Notes: a model not told the origin generated them from the sequence alone. Positions 34,195-44,310 are shown, numbered from the stretch's first letter. The stretch is 64,000 nucleotides of DNA from Miniimonas arenae (GCF_006351005.1 NZ_VENP01000012.1:1-64000); one strand, 5' to 3'. Program-made: numbers and translations.

Positions 34195-37100
34195 CCTCCG
34201 CCCGGACCGGACCCCGTCAGCGCACCGAGCTCGGCCTCAAGCAGCGCGACCACCTCCTCCTCGGCCAGCACGGGCGCGTCGTGGGTCTCACCCGAGCCCA
34301 CGAAGTGGAACGACGCCGCGACGCGCTCGATCGGCACGTCGTGCAGGCGTGACCAGCCGAGTCGGTAGGCGGCGAGCTGCAGCTCGCGTGCCCGGCGCGC
34401 CTCGCTGCCGCGGGCCGGTGCGCCGGTCTTCCAGTCCACGATGTGCACGTCGAACGGCTCCCCCGGCGCGGGCGGGAACACCGCGTCGATCCGGCACCGC
34501 AGCGCGGTCCCCGCGACCGGGGTCTCGACGTCGGCCTCGATCGCCAGCGGCACCCGGTCGGCCCACGGCGAGGAGAGGAAGGCCTGCTGCAGCGCGGAGA
34601 GCTCGTCGTCGTCCACCGTCGGCTCGTCGCCGAGGTCGTCGACGTCGAGCAGCGCCGCCCGGGCGTAGTGCTGCTCGACCCACGTGTGGAACCGCGTCCC
34701 CCGCCGCGCGTACGGGCTCGGCTGGGCCGGCACCGGACGGCGCAGGTCGCGGACGTAGCCCTCCGCGTCGGACGCGAGCGCGACGACCGCCGACGCCGAC
34801 AGGTGCGGCGGGGCGCGCAGGGGCTCCGGCGCGAGGGCGGCCTCCCGCTCGGCGAGCAGCGCCTGCACCTGCCAGCGCCACTCCGCGACGTCGGCGTCGT
34901 CAGCCGCGTCGAGATGCTCGACGGCGAGCCCCCCTGCGCGAGGGACGTCGCCGGACGGCGCCGGTTCCCTCGAGCCGCCCGGCACGAGCGACCGGGCGTG
35001 CGCGAGCGCGGCCTCGAGCCGCGGCTCCTGCGTGGGTGGCCAGGGCGCCTGCGGCGGCGGGGTCGGCTCGGTCTGCTCGGGCGCGCGGTCGAGCGCGTCC
35101 GCGGCGGTCCCGGCCAGCGGCTGAGCGACGCCGGCACGGACCAGCTCCGTGAGGAACCGGCTCGGGGTGTTCGGTGACTTGCGCGAGCCCCACCAGGCAC
35201 CGCTGAGCAGGAGGCTGTGCCGCGCCCTCGTGAAGGCCACGTACGCGAGGCGACGCTCCTCGCGCAGGGCGCGCTCGCCGTCGGCCGCGCGCAGGGCGAG
35301 GAGCGCGTCGCGCACGTCGACGTGGGTCGCGCCCGCCCCGATCTCGAGGTCGGGCAGGTGGTCGGCGTCGCCGCGCAGCTCGTACGGCAGCGCGTCCCGG
35401 GCGGTGGTCCAGGCCGGGCTCGTGGGCGCCTCGGGCTTCCCGCCGAGCCCCGGGAAGTCCTCCTCGGCGAGGCCGACCACGGCCACGATGTCCCACTCCA
35501 GGCCCTTCGCGGCGTGCGCCGTGAGGATCTGCACGCAGCCGGGGTCGGGCTCGGTCGAGGCCGCGTCCAGGCCGCGCTCGTACTCCTCGGCCGCGTCGAG
35601 GTAGGCGAGGAACGCGCCGAGCGTGGGCGCCGTCGAGCCCGCCTCGAACTCGGCCGCCGCGATCTCGAACTGGTCCAGGTCGGCCCGGCCGCGCTCGACG
35701 CCGCCGCCGTGCGCGGCCACCTCCAGGTCGAGGCCGAGCGCCTGCTCGACGGCGATGACGAGCTCCGGCAGTCCGAGGTGGGTGAGCGAGCGGACCTCGC
35801 GCAGCAGCAGCTGCGCCCGGGCCAGGCGGCGCCGCCCCACGTCGCTGGGAACGCGGCCGTCGGCCAGCGGCCAGCCCTCGGCGGGCAGCAGGTCCAGCGC
35901 CTCGACGATGCTGCGCCCGTCGGAGTCCTCCCGGCGTTGGCCCTCGCCCGCCCGGCGGCTCGTGCGCGCCCGGGCGAGGTCGCCGAGCGCCATGAGGTCG
36001 TACGCGCCGAGCCGGAAGGCCGGTCCGGTGAGCAGCCGGACGAGCGCGTCACCCCGGGAGGGGTCGAAGGCCGCCGTGAGCGCGGCCCGCACGTCGGCGA
36101 CCGCCGGGGTGTGCAGGAGGCCGGCAAGGCCGACCACCTGGCACGGCAGCCCCGCGTCCGTGAGCGCCACGCGGACCGCCTCGAACCAGTCCCGCTTGCG
36201 GCACAGCACCGCCGCGGTGCCGCGGCCGGGGGCCCAGCGATCCCCGATCGCGCGAGCGACGGCCCGCGCCTGTGCCTGCTCGTCGACCTCGAACGTCCAG
36301 CGCACCTCCCCCGGCCCGGCGTCCGGCCGGGCCTCGAGCGCGGGCACCGCGAGGCTCGCGTGGGCGCGCAGCGGTGCCGCCGTGACGTTCGCGGCCGCGA
36401 GCACGGCGACGTCGTTGCGCCAGGAGGTGGTGAGGCTCGCGACCGAGGCGGGCTCGCCGTCGTGGCGTGGGAAGTGCTCGGGGAACGAGAGGAGCGCACC
36501 GGCGGACGCGCCCCGCCATCCGTAGATGCCCTGGTGGGGGTCGCCCACGGCCGTGACCGGGTGCCCGTCGCCGAACAGCGCGCGCAGCATCTCGAGCTGG
36601 GCGACCGAGGTGTCCTGGTACTCGTCGAGCAGCACGACCCGAGCCGTGGCGCGCTCCCGCTCGGCGACCGCCGGGAAGGTGCGGGCGAGCCGGGCCGCGG
36701 CCGCGACCTGGTCGGGGAAGTCCATCGCGCCCCGCTCCCGCTTGGCCGCAGCGAACGCGGCGACGAGCGGCATGAGCGCGGCGCGGTCGCGCAGGCTCAC
36801 GACGACCTTCTCGACCTCGGCGTGGGGCGTGGTGCGGGACCGGCCGTTCCCGTCGACGCCGGGCAGCGCGTCCTCGAGCCCGTCGGCGATGGCTCGCAGC
36901 CTCGCCGCGGCCCCCTCGGGGGTGAGCAGGTGCTCGGCGAGCTCGCCCGCGAGCGTGACGACGGAGCGCGCCACGGTGACCGGCTGGAACCGCATCTCGA
37001 GGTCGCCCGGCCACTGCTCGACGAGCCGCGCCGCCACCTGGAAGCGGCCCGCCTCGGTCAGCAGCACCTGGTCGGCCTCGAGCCCGAGCCGCAGGCCGTG

Positions 37101-37481
37101 ATCGGTGACGAGGCCCGCGGCGTAGGAGTTGTAGGTCGCGATCCGGGGACGCTCGGTGAGCCAGTCGGTTGGGGCCTCGCCGGCGTCGTCCCGGGCACGG
37201 GTGACCCGGGCGAGGGCACGCAGCTGCCGCTCGACGCGCGTCGCGAGCTCGGAGGCGGCCTTGCGCGTGAACGTCAGGCCGAGCACCTCCGAGGGCGCCA
37301 CCACCTCGTTGGCGACGAGCCACACGACCCGGTCGGTCATCGTGGACGTCTTGCCCGAGCCCGCCCCGGCCACCACGAGCATCGGCTCCGGGTCGGCCTC
37401 GATCACGCGGACCTGCTCCGGGGTCGGGCGCGGTCGGCCCAGCAGGTCGGCGAGCGCGACGGCGGACCAGCGGCGGTTCAT
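34191..37481 (-). CDS. adnB: AdnB subunit of the AdnAB helicase-nuclease
   Basis: A 1096-residue UvrD-like helicase fused to a C-terminal PD-(D/E)XK nuclease; with AdnA it resects double-strand breaks. Helicase motifs are intact: Walker A VAGAGSGKTSTMTD, Walker B LDEYQDTSVAQLEMLRA, GDPHQGIYGWRGASAG, LTAHAAKGLEWDIV and LAYVAFTRARHSL. The nuclease has FHTWVEQHYA, the acidic residue in RCRIDAVF, and VHIVDWKTGAP with the catalytic Asp and Lys. ATG 37481 overlaps the adnA stop (ATGA). It is the active lead motor by family knowledge. The first 29 bases of the longer frame are adnA shadow. Confidence 0.93.
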   Translation of the reverse strand: MNRRWSAVALADLLGRPRPTPEQVRVIEADPEPMLVVAGAGSGKTSTMTDRVVWLVANEVVAPSEVLGLTFTRKAASELATRVERQLRALARVTRARDDAGEAPTDWLTERPRIATYNSYAAGLVTDHGLRLGLEADQVLLTEAGRFQVAARLVEQWPGDLEMRFQPVTVARSVVTLAGELAEHLLTPEGAAARLRAIADGLEDALPGVDGNGRSRTTPHAEVEKVVVSLRDRAALMPLVAAFAAAKRERGAMDFPDQVAAAARLARTFPAVAERERATARVVLLDEYQDTSVAQLEMLRALFGDGHPVTAVGDPHQGIYGWRGASAGALLSFPEHFPRHDGEPASVASLTTSWRNDVAVLAAANVTAAPLRAHASLAVPALEARPDAGPGEVRWTFEVDEQAQARAVARAIGDRWAPGRGTAAVLCRKRDWFEAVRVALTDAGLPCQVVGLAGLLHTPAVADVRAALTAAFDPSRGDALVRLLTGPAFRLGAYDLMALGDLARARTSRRAGEGQRREDSDGRSIVEALDLLPAEGWPLADGRVPSDVGRRRLARAQLLLREVRSLTHLGLPELVIAVEQALGLDLEVAAHGGGVERGRADLDQFEIAAAEFEAGSTAPTLGAFLAYLDAAEEYERGLDAASTEPDPGCVQILTAHAAKGLEWDIVAVVGLAEEDFPGLGGKPEAPTSPAWTTARDALPYELRGDADHLPDLEIGAGATHVDVRDALLALRAADGERALREERRLAYVAFTRARHSLLLSGAWWGSRKSPNTPSRFLTELVRAGVAQPLAGTAADALDRAPEQTEPTPPPQAPWPPTQEPRLEAALAHARSLVPGGSREPAPSGDVPRAGGLAVEHLDAADDADVAEWRWQVQALLAEREAALAPEPLRAPPHLSASAVVALASDAEGYVRDLRRPVPAQPSPYARRGTRFHTWVEQHYARAALLDVDDLGDEPTVDDDELSALQQAFLSSPWADRVPLAIEADVETPVAGTALRCRIDAVFPPAPGEPFDVHIVDWKTGAPARGSEARRARELQLAAYRLGWSRLHDVPIERVAASFHFVGSGETHDAPVLAEEEVVALLEAELGALTGSGPGGG

Positions 37482-40400
37482 CGGCCCACCACCCGCTCCC
37501 CGGTGGGCCGCGCGGGGCAGCTCGTGCGCACGGGGCACATGCGGCAGTGCGAGCCCGCGCGCGCGAGGAACGTCGCGGCCGCCATCTCCTCGGCCGACTC
37601 GGTGACGAGCGTCGTGGCCCAGTCGTCCGTCGGCGACGGCTGGTCGCGGAGCGCCGGGTTCCGTCCGGGGGTGCCGAGGTAGACCAGGCGCGCACCCGAC
37701 GGCGCCGCCCCGTCGAAGCCGCCCGCCAGGGCGGCCGCCTGGTAGGCCGCGAGCTGCGGGTGCCGAGCGGCGTCGTCGACCGAGACGGGCGAGGCGGACG
37801 TCTTGAGGTCGACGATCCGCACAGTGTCCTGCCCGGTGACCTCGACCCGGTCGACCCGGCCCACGAGGTCCGCCCGGCCGATCGCCACCGCGAACTCCTG
37901 CTCGGTGCGCACCTCGCCCGGTACGCCCGCCACGTACGCGGCGAGCAGCGCGATCATCGACTCCGCCCGACGGCGCTGCACCACCGCGCCCCAGCCCTCA
38001 CCCAGCCCGATGGTCGCCCAGCGCTCGTCCAGGAGGCGCAGCATCTCCTCCGCGCTGCCGTGCGGCAGCTCGTCGGCGATGCCGTGCACGAGCGTCCCGA
38101 CCTCCGCCGAGGTCGAGGATCCCACCTCGCCGCCCGCCGTGGTGAGCGCCCAGCGCAGCGCGCACTGGCCCAGCGTGGTGAGGGACGACGGCGAGACCTT
38201 GACGCGTTCGTCGGCGCCCCAGAGCGGGGCGGCCGTCGACACGGCCGGCCCCCACCACTCCTGCGGGGAGGCGCCGGGCACCCCGGCGGCCGCGAGCGTG
38301 CCGAGCAGCCCGCCCGCCGCCTCGGCGCGGGCGCGCTGCGCGGGACGCTCGCCGCCGCCGGTCCAGCCCCGCTCCCCCGCGTCGCCGAGCACCTCGCGCC
38401 GCAGCGCCCCGACGAGCCCGCGCAGGTCCAGGGCCGGCGGCACCACCCGGATCGGGCGGGGCTCGTCGTCGGCCGGCGGGTCGACGAGGTCGAGGAAGTG
38501 CGAGGGCCGGGTGTCGGCGTCCTGCACCGCCGTGACGAGCAGGTGCGCTCGCGCGCGGCTGACGGCGGCGACGAGCACGCGCTGCTCGTCGGCCAGCACC
38601 GCGCGGCGGGCGTCCACGGGACGTTGCGGCTCGGCGCCGCGGCCGGCCGCGAGGTCGGAGATCGCCACGGGGTCCAGGAGCCGCGCACGCAGCCGCAGGT
38701 CCGGCCACACATCCTCCTGCACGCCCGCGACGGCCACCACGTCCCACTCGCGTCCCGCCGCGGCGGCGGCCGTCATGACCTCGACGGCGCGGCGCTGCCC
38801 GGTGCGCGCGAGCGTGTCCGCCGCGAACTGCTGGCCCGTGAGGTAGCGCAGGAAGTCGGCCGGGCGGGCGCCCTCCTGCTGCACGGCGAACGCCTCCGCG
38901 GCCCGGAACAGCGCGATCACCGCGTCCAGGTCGGCGTCGGCCCGCTCGGCGCCCGCGCCGGTGCCGAGCGCGCGCTGGCGCCACACCGCGGCGAGTCCGC
39001 TGGTCTGCCACAGGGCCCACAGCACCTGCTCGAGCCCCTCGGCCCGGGTGAGCGCCAGCCGCCCGGCGGCCAGCACGCGTCCGACCCGACGCACCGCACC
39101 CGCCGCGCGGGGCGCCCGACGCATCGCCTCGAGCTCACCCGCGGCGCGCACCGCCTCGACGAGCAGCGCGTCGCTTCCCCGCGTCCCGCCGTCCGCCGCC
39201 TCGGCCGACCGCAGCGCGCGGCGCAGGGCGCGAAGTCCCACCGGGTCGAGGCCACCGAGGGGCGAGAGCAGGAGCTCGACGAGCGCCGCCGCCTCGCCCT
39301 CGAGCAGCGCGTCGCCCTCGAGCAGCGCCTGGCCCTCGTGCTCGGCACCCTCCTCGAGATCCGCACCCGCCTCGCGATCCGCACCCGCCTCGCGCTCCTG
39401 CCGCTCGACCTGCGCGCTCACGACCTCGAGCGCGCGCAGCAGCGGCCGCACCGCCGGTTCGGCGGCCAGCGGGACCTCGCCCTGTGCCGTCGCGACCGGC
39501 ACGCCCGCGGCACGCAGGCCACGGCGCAGGGCGCCGAGCTGTCCGGTCGAGCGCGCGAGAACGGCCATCTCGTCCCACGGCGTGCCCTCGCGCAGGTGGT
39601 GCTGGCGCAGGCCCCGGGCGATGGCCCGCGCCTCCTCCGGCACGCTGCGCAGCACGGCCACGTCGACGCTCGAGCCGGCGTCGGCCTCGACGGCCTCGGC
39701 CCGCCGCCGGCGCACGTCCCCGAGCGCCGGCAGGCCCGCGCCGGCCGCCCGGACGACCTCGCGCAGCCGCGCGTCGCCCCGGTGCACGGCGCCGAGCACG
39801 TGCACCTGAGCGCCGAACTCCCCCACCGCCGCACCGGTCCGCGGCCCGGGCCACGCGACGCCGGGCAGCAGGGGCCCGGCCGACGCCGCGCGCTCCAGCA
39901 GCGCGGGCACCGCGCCGCGGAACGTCTGCACGGCCGTGTCGGGGTCGCCGAGCAGCACGAGCGCGGCACCCTCGTCGGCCAGGGCGCCGAGCAGGCGCGC
40001 CGTGGCGAGGGTCGCGTCCTGGTAGTCGTCGTGCACCACGACGCGCGGCTGCGGCGGCTCGTGCCCGGGCAGGTCACGCCGCCACGTGCGCAGGGCCGCG
40101 ACCGCCTCGTCCAGGATCGTGGCGACGTCGTAGCGCCGGCCGCGGTCCGGGGTCGTCTCGCCGAGCCGGGTGATCTCCTCGTACTCCTGCAGCACGCGTC
40201 CGCAGGCGACCCACGCAGGCCGCCCGTGCTCGACGCCGGCCCGCTGCAGCTCCGGCCCGTCCCAGCCGGCCTCGGCCGCGCGCATGAGGACGTCCCGCAG
40301 CTCGTGCCGGAACGTCGCGAGGGTGAGCGCCTCGGCGGGCACGTCGCCGGGCCAGCCCGGGTCGCGCCCGACGCCCTCGGCGTGCCCCTGCAGCATCTCC

Positions 40401-40885
40401 GCGAGCGTCGCGTCCTGGTCGGCACCGGTCAGCAGGCTCGGCGCGGGCTGGCCGAGGAGCGTCGCGCGGCGACGCAGCGCCGAGAACGCGAACGACGCCG
40501 GGGTCCGCACCAGCACCGTGCCGACCGTCGCACCCAGGCGCCGCGCGAGCGCGTCGCGCAGCACGTCGGCCGCGCGCCGGGTCGGCGCGAGCAGGAGCAC
40601 GTGCTCGCTGCCCCACCGCGCCGTCGCGGCCGCGGCGATCTCGACGGCCAGCGTGCTGCGCCCGCTCCCGGGTGCGCCGAGGACGAGGTGGTGCCCGCCG
40701 TCCGTCGCGGCGGCGAGGGCGCGCGACTGGTCCGCGTCGAGCACGAGGCAAGGCTCGCCGTCGCCCGCGGTGGGGTGCCCGACGGCGGACTCCCCGTCAC
40801 GACGCTCGGTGCCGTTCGCGGGGGCGTGGGCACGGCGAGGCGCGCCGATGCCCCGGCGCCGCGCGCGTTCCCCCACCTGTGTCAC
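37478..40885 (-). CDS. adnA: AdnA subunit of the AdnAB helicase-nuclease
   Basis: A 1135-residue partner of AdnB. The N-terminal motor region is degenerate: the P-loop reads LGAPGSGRSTLAVEI, with arginine in place of the Walker lysine, and the DEAD-like box reads HDDYQDATLA. The C-terminal nuclease has VRIVDLKTSASPVS and an iron-sulphur cysteine set (GQCALRW early, then HCRMCPVRTSC). A Glu/Ala/Gly-rich insert near residue 510-545 is made of short tandem repeats (39290-39410). GTG 40885 is six bases after TGGGAT (probable leaderless). Translationally coupled to adnB. The family view is that AdnA contributes nuclease and support, AdnB the motor. Confidence 0.9.
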   Translation of the reverse strand: MTQVGERARRRGIGAPRRAHAPANGTERRDGESAVGHPTAGDGEPCLVLDADQSRALAAATDGGHHLVLGAPGSGRSTLAVEIAAAATARWGSEHVLLLAPTRRAADVLRDALARRLGATVGTVLVRTPASFAFSALRRRATLLGQPAPSLLTGADQDATLAEMLQGHAEGVGRDPGWPGDVPAEALTLATFRHELRDVLMRAAEAGWDGPELQRAGVEHGRPAWVACGRVLQEYEEITRLGETTPDRGRRYDVATILDEAVAALRTWRRDLPGHEPPQPRVVVHDDYQDATLATARLLGALADEGAALVLLGDPDTAVQTFRGAVPALLERAASAGPLLPGVAWPGPRTGAAVGEFGAQVHVLGAVHRGDARLREVVRAAGAGLPALGDVRRRRAEAVEADAGSSVDVAVLRSVPEEARAIARGLRQHHLREGTPWDEMAVLARSTGQLGALRRGLRAAGVPVATAQGEVPLAAEPAVRPLLRALEVVSAQVERQEREAGADREAGADLEEGAEHEGQALLEGDALLEGEAAALVELLLSPLGGLDPVGLRALRRALRSAEAADGGTRGSDALLVEAVRAAGELEAMRRAPRAAGAVRRVGRVLAAGRLALTRAEGLEQVLWALWQTSGLAAVWRQRALGTGAGAERADADLDAVIALFRAAEAFAVQQEGARPADFLRYLTGQQFAADTLARTGQRRAVEVMTAAAAAGREWDVVAVAGVQEDVWPDLRLRARLLDPVAISDLAAGRGAEPQRPVDARRAVLADEQRVLVAAVSRARAHLLVTAVQDADTRPSHFLDLVDPPADDEPRPIRVVPPALDLRGLVGALRREVLGDAGERGWTGGGERPAQRARAEAAGGLLGTLAAAGVPGASPQEWWGPAVSTAAPLWGADERVKVSPSSLTTLGQCALRWALTTAGGEVGSSTSAEVGTLVHGIADELPHGSAEEMLRLLDERWATIGLGEGWGAVVQRRRAESMIALLAAYVAGVPGEVRTEQEFAVAIGRADLVGRVDRVEVTGQDTVRIVDLKTSASPVSVDDAARHPQLAAYQAAALAGGFDGAAPSGARLVYLGTPGRNPALRDQPSPTDDWATTLVTESAEEMAAATFLARAGSHCRMCPVRTSCPARPTGERVVGR

Positions 40886-40994
40886 TCCCCGATCCCACCA
40901 CGGCCCACCGACATCTCGGCGCGCTCGTGCGCCGCTGGCGAACACGGCGCCCGGGCGCCGGGGGCGGTGCGCGCCGGTGCCTACGATGACCGAC

Positions 40995-41216
40995 ATGGAG
41001 ATCACGATCGGGATCCGGCAGGTCGCGCGCGAGCTGACCTTCGAGACCAACCTCACGGGCGACGAGGTCGCCGCCGCCGTCGAGAAGGCGCTGTCCGGCT
41101 CGGTGCTGGACCTCGTGGACGCCCGCGGCCGCCGCGTGATCGTGCCCTCCGAGGCGATCGGCTACGTGGAGATCGGCGCCGAGGAGCAGCGCCGGGTCGG
41201 CTTCGGCACCGTCTGA
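40995..41216 (+). CDS. DUF3107 family small protein
   Basis: A 73-residue protein, MEITIGIRQVARELTFETNL to GYVEIGAEEQRRVGFGTV, of the actinobacterial DUF3107 family (Rv3208A/TB9.4 in M. tuberculosis). Function unknown. ATG 40995 is seven bases after TACGAT, so probably leaderless. It is divergent from adnA and convergent with the ferritin-like gene, with which it shares a terminator hairpin. Confidence 0.88.
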   Translation: MEITIGIRQVARELTFETNLTGDEVAAAVEKALSGSVLDLVDARGRRVIVPSEAIGYVEIGAEEQRRVGFGTV

Positions 41217-41220
41217 CGGC

Positions 41221-41248
41221 CCGCCTGAGCCGCCGGCGGCTCAGGCGG
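41221..41248. terminator. Bidirectional terminator hairpin overlapping the ferritin-like gene end
   Basis: A perfect 28-bp palindrome (14-bp arms, CCGCCTGAGCCGCC) lies between convergent genes. It starts four bases after the DUF3107 stop and includes the stop codon of the ferritin-like gene. Confidence 0.75.
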
Positions 41249-41948
41249 TGAGCTCGAGCCGCTTCATCCGGCGGGCGTGCCCCGCCGTGAGGCGCGACAT
41301 GAACGCGGCGTGCTGCTCGGGCGAGAGCCCTGCACCCGACTCGGCGATCCCGGCGACGGCCGCGAGGCTCGGCCGGGTCGTGATGAGCCGGGAGGCGATT
41401 CCCAGCGCCTCGCCCACCACGCGGCGCCCCCACAGCGCGAGCCGGGCGCCGAGCTGCGGCTCGGCCTGAATGACGGGGCCGAGGGTCGCCACGACGAAGT
41501 CCGCGAGCCCGTTGTCCGCGAGCGACTCCGAGGCCAGCTCGGCCGCCTCGCCGTCGAGCCCGTCGGCCACGAGGCGCTGCACGTCGACGACGACGCCGTA
41601 GCCCACGTACGTCCGCACGAGCCGCTCCCACCAGTCCCGGGGGGTGGTCCGGGTGTCGTACTCGGCGAGCAGCTCGCGGAACTGCCAGATCCGGTCGTCC
41701 ACCTCCTCAGCCGGCGTCCCGAGACCCGCGAGCGCCTGCTCGATGCGGTCCAGGGGCGCGAGGTCGCCCGCGGCCATGCGGGACAGCACGATGCGGGTGC
41801 GCAGCTCGGGGGCGTGCGCCGCGTCGGTGGCGAGCCGCGCGAAGGAGGCGAGCTCACCCGCCGCGAGGAGGGCGAGGGCGTCGACGACGCCGTCCGCTCC
41901 GACCGTGGGCGCCGCGGGCACCAAGGACGCTGGGGGGACGGCCGTCAT
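41241..41948 (-). CDS. Ferritin-like fold-containing protein
   Basis: A 235-residue, mostly helical protein of the actinobacterial ferritin-like family placed beside DUF3107 and the DEAD-box helicase, as Rv3210c is in M. tuberculosis. Helices include VDALALLAAGELASFARLATDAAHA and FRELLAEYDTRTTPRDWWERLVRTYVG. It may bind metal, with acidic and histidine residues on the helices, or modify tRNA like MiaE-type relatives; this is not established. ATG 41948 lies eight bases after TAGGAT (leaderless). C-terminus HARRMKRLELTA. Confidence 0.78.
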   Translation of the reverse strand: MTAVPPASLVPAAPTVGADGVVDALALLAAGELASFARLATDAAHAPELRTRIVLSRMAAGDLAPLDRIEQALAGLGTPAEEVDDRIWQFRELLAEYDTRTTPRDWWERLVRTYVGYGVVVDVQRLVADGLDGEAAELASESLADNGLADFVVATLGPVIQAEPQLGARLALWGRRVVGEALGIASRLITTRPSLAAVAGIAESGAGLSPEQHAAFMSRLTAGHARRMKRLELTA

Positions 41949-42251
41949 GAGTCGCGATCCTAGTGCGCCGACCCGTCGTCGCCGTCCGCACGCCGGCTGC
42001 CGGACCGATGCCGAGCCCCGTCGCCGCGCGGCCGTGGGCCAGGTCACGCGAGCCGTCCGGGCGCTGCCCTGTCCGCCGTCGCGGCCCGGCGTCTAGACTG
42101 GCCGGGACACAGGTTGCCCGGTCGCCTCGTTACCCGCCGCACCGGCACGCTTCTTCGCGATCGGCTACCTCCACCGTGGTGCGCTGGTCGCGCCGGCCCG
42201 AGGCCGCGCAGACCGCCGTCCCGAACGCGCGAAGCAGAGTTGACAACACCT

Positions 42252-44228
42252 ATGACGCAGATCGACACGCCCGAGGACGCCGTGGCGCCCGAGAACCTCG
42301 ACGAGACCGAGAACACCGAGGCCGAGACGACCGACATCGAGACGACGGAGACGGCCACTCGGACCCATCCCACGCAGGCCGCCTCCGAGGTCGTCGACGA
42401 GGAGGCCGCTGAGGTCCTCGAGGCCCTCAGCGAGGAGACCATCGACGCTCCCGTCGGCGACCCGCACACCGAGACTCAGCAGACCTTCGCCGACTTCGGC
42501 GTCAGCGAGGCGATCGTCGGCTCGCTCGCCGACGTCGGGATCCTGCACCCCTTCCCGATCCAGGCCCTGACGCTCCCGGTCGCGCTGCAGCGGCACGACA
42601 TCATCGGCCAGGCGAAGACCGGGACGGGCAAGACCCTCGGCTTCGGCGTCCCGCTGCTCATGGACGTCGTCGCCCCCGGCGAGCCTGGCTGGGACGAGCT
42701 CGCCGCACCCGGCAAGCCGCAGGCCGTGGTCATCGTCCCCACGCGCGAGCTCGCCGTTCAGGTCGCGGGTGACCTCGCGACGGCCGCGCGCCGTCGGTCC
42801 GTGCGCATCGTGCAGGTCTACGGCGGGCGGGCCTACGAGCCGCAGATCGACCAGCTCACCAAGGGCGTCGAGGTCGTGGTCGGCACGCCGGGTCGCATGA
42901 TCGACCTGCTCAAGCAGCGTCACCTCGACCTGTCGCAGGTGCGCACCGCGGTGCTCGACGAGGCCGACGAGATGCTCGACCTCGGCTTCCTGCCCGACGT
43001 CGAGACGCTCATGGCGGCCACGTCGCCGAACCGCCACACGATGCTGTTCTCGGCCACGATGCCGGGCGCCGTGGTCGCGCTCGCGCGGCGCTACATGAGC
43101 CACCCCACCCACATCCGCGCGCACGACCCCGACGACGACGGCGTCACGCTCAAGGCGATCACGCAGTTCGTCTACCGTGCGCACGCGCTCGACAAGGTCG
43201 AGATGCTGAGCCGCATCCTGCAGGCGCGCGGGCGCGGGCTCACCATCGTCTTCACGCGCACCAAGCGGACCGCGGCGAAGGTGGCCGACGAGCTCACCGA
43301 GCGCGGGTTCGCCGCCGCGGCGATCCACGGCGACCTCGGCCAGGGTGCGCGCGAGCAGGCGCTGCGCGCGTTCCGCCACGGCAAGGTCGACGTCCTCGTG
43401 GCGACCGACGTCGCCGCGCGCGGCATCGACGTCGACGACGTCACGCACGTCGTGAACTACCAGTGCCCCGAGGACGCCAAGATCTACCTGCACCGCGTCG
43501 GCCGCACCGGCCGCGCGGGCAACACCGGCACGGCCGTGACCTTCGTGGACTGGGACGACGTGCCGAAGTGGGCGCTCATCGACCGAGACCTCGGCCTGGA
43601 CACGCCCAACCCGCCCGAGACCTACTCCTCCTCCCCGCAGCTCTACGCCGACCTCGACATCCCCGAGGGGACGAAGGGCCGCCTGCCGCGCTCCGAGCGC
43701 ACGCGCGCCGGCCTCGAGGCCGAGCAGCTCGAGGACCTCGGCGAGACCGGCAAGCGCGGCGGTCGCGGTGGGGCGCACGACGGCGAGCACGGCTCCCGCG
43801 GCGGTCGCACCGGTGGTGCGGGTCGCGACGGCGAGCGCCGCTCAGGCGGCGGCCGCGCCGAGCGGTCCGAGCGCAGTGACCGCAGTGACCGAGCCGAGCG
43901 CCCGGCTCGCGCCGAGGGTGAGTCCGACGGCGAGTCGGGCGGCGAGCGTCGGCCCCGCCGTCGTCGCCGCGGCGGTGGCGGTGGCGCCGAGGGCGCGCAG
44001 GCGTCCGCGTCGAACGGCTCCGCCGCGCCGAGCCCGTCGACCGAGTCCGCCGGCACGAGCAGCGGCGTCGAGGTCGGCGGCGTGAGCATCCAGCTCCCGG
44101 ACCGCTCCGGTCCGGCGCCCGACGGCGAGCGCGCGCCGCGCCGTCGTCGTCGCCGACGCGGGGGCTCGGGTCAGGGTGGCGACGCCGCCGCGAGCACGAG
44201 CGAGCCGGTCGCGACGCCGGCCGACTAG
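42252..44228 (+). CDS. DEAD-box RNA helicase, RhlE-like
   Basis: A 658-residue helicase. An acidic, Thr/Glu-rich N-terminal tail of about 75 residues precedes the core. Core motifs are TFADFGVSEAIVGSL, Q-motif PFPIQ, Walker A AKTGTGKT, PTRELAVQV, DEADEMLDLGF, FSATMPG, ATDVAARGIDVDDVTHVVNY and HRVGRTGRAG. The C-terminal 180 residues are Arg/Gly-rich RNA-binding repeats, ending in a disordered tail with APDGERAPRRRRRRR. ATG 42252 is chosen; the only -10-like box, TAGACT at about 42092, implies a 5' leader of around 150 nt. A strong terminator follows. Confidence 0.93.
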   Translation: MTQIDTPEDAVAPENLDETENTEAETTDIETTETATRTHPTQAASEVVDEEAAEVLEALSEETIDAPVGDPHTETQQTFADFGVSEAIVGSLADVGILHPFPIQALTLPVALQRHDIIGQAKTGTGKTLGFGVPLLMDVVAPGEPGWDELAAPGKPQAVVIVPTRELAVQVAGDLATAARRRSVRIVQVYGGRAYEPQIDQLTKGVEVVVGTPGRMIDLLKQRHLDLSQVRTAVLDEADEMLDLGFLPDVETLMAATSPNRHTMLFSATMPGAVVALARRYMSHPTHIRAHDPDDDGVTLKAITQFVYRAHALDKVEMLSRILQARGRGLTIVFTRTKRTAAKVADELTERGFAAAAIHGDLGQGAREQALRAFRHGKVDVLVATDVAARGIDVDDVTHVVNYQCPEDAKIYLHRVGRTGRAGNTGTAVTFVDWDDVPKWALIDRDLGLDTPNPPETYSSSPQLYADLDIPEGTKGRLPRSERTRAGLEAEQLEDLGETGKRGGRGGAHDGEHGSRGGRTGGAGRDGERRSGGGRAERSERSDRSDRAERPARAEGESDGESGGERRPRRRRRGGGGGAEGAQASASNGSAAPSPSTESAGTSSGVEVGGVSIQLPDRSGPAPDGERAPRRRRRRRGGSGQGGDAAASTSEPVATPAD

Positions 44229-44267
44229 CCCGGGCCGCCTCAGCGCCCGAGCCGCCACACGGCCAGC

Positions 44268-44310
44268 ACGAACGGGGGACCGCCGCACCACGCGGCGGTC
44301 CCCCGTTCGT
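44268..44310. terminator. Intrinsic terminator after the DEAD-box helicase
   Basis: A perfect 19-bp stem (44268-44286 with 44292-44310) with a 5-nt loop, 40 bp after the helicase stop. Its right side runs into two direct copies of CGTTCGTTCGTGCAGC. It may also serve the converging Sua5-type gene. Confidence 0.85.
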
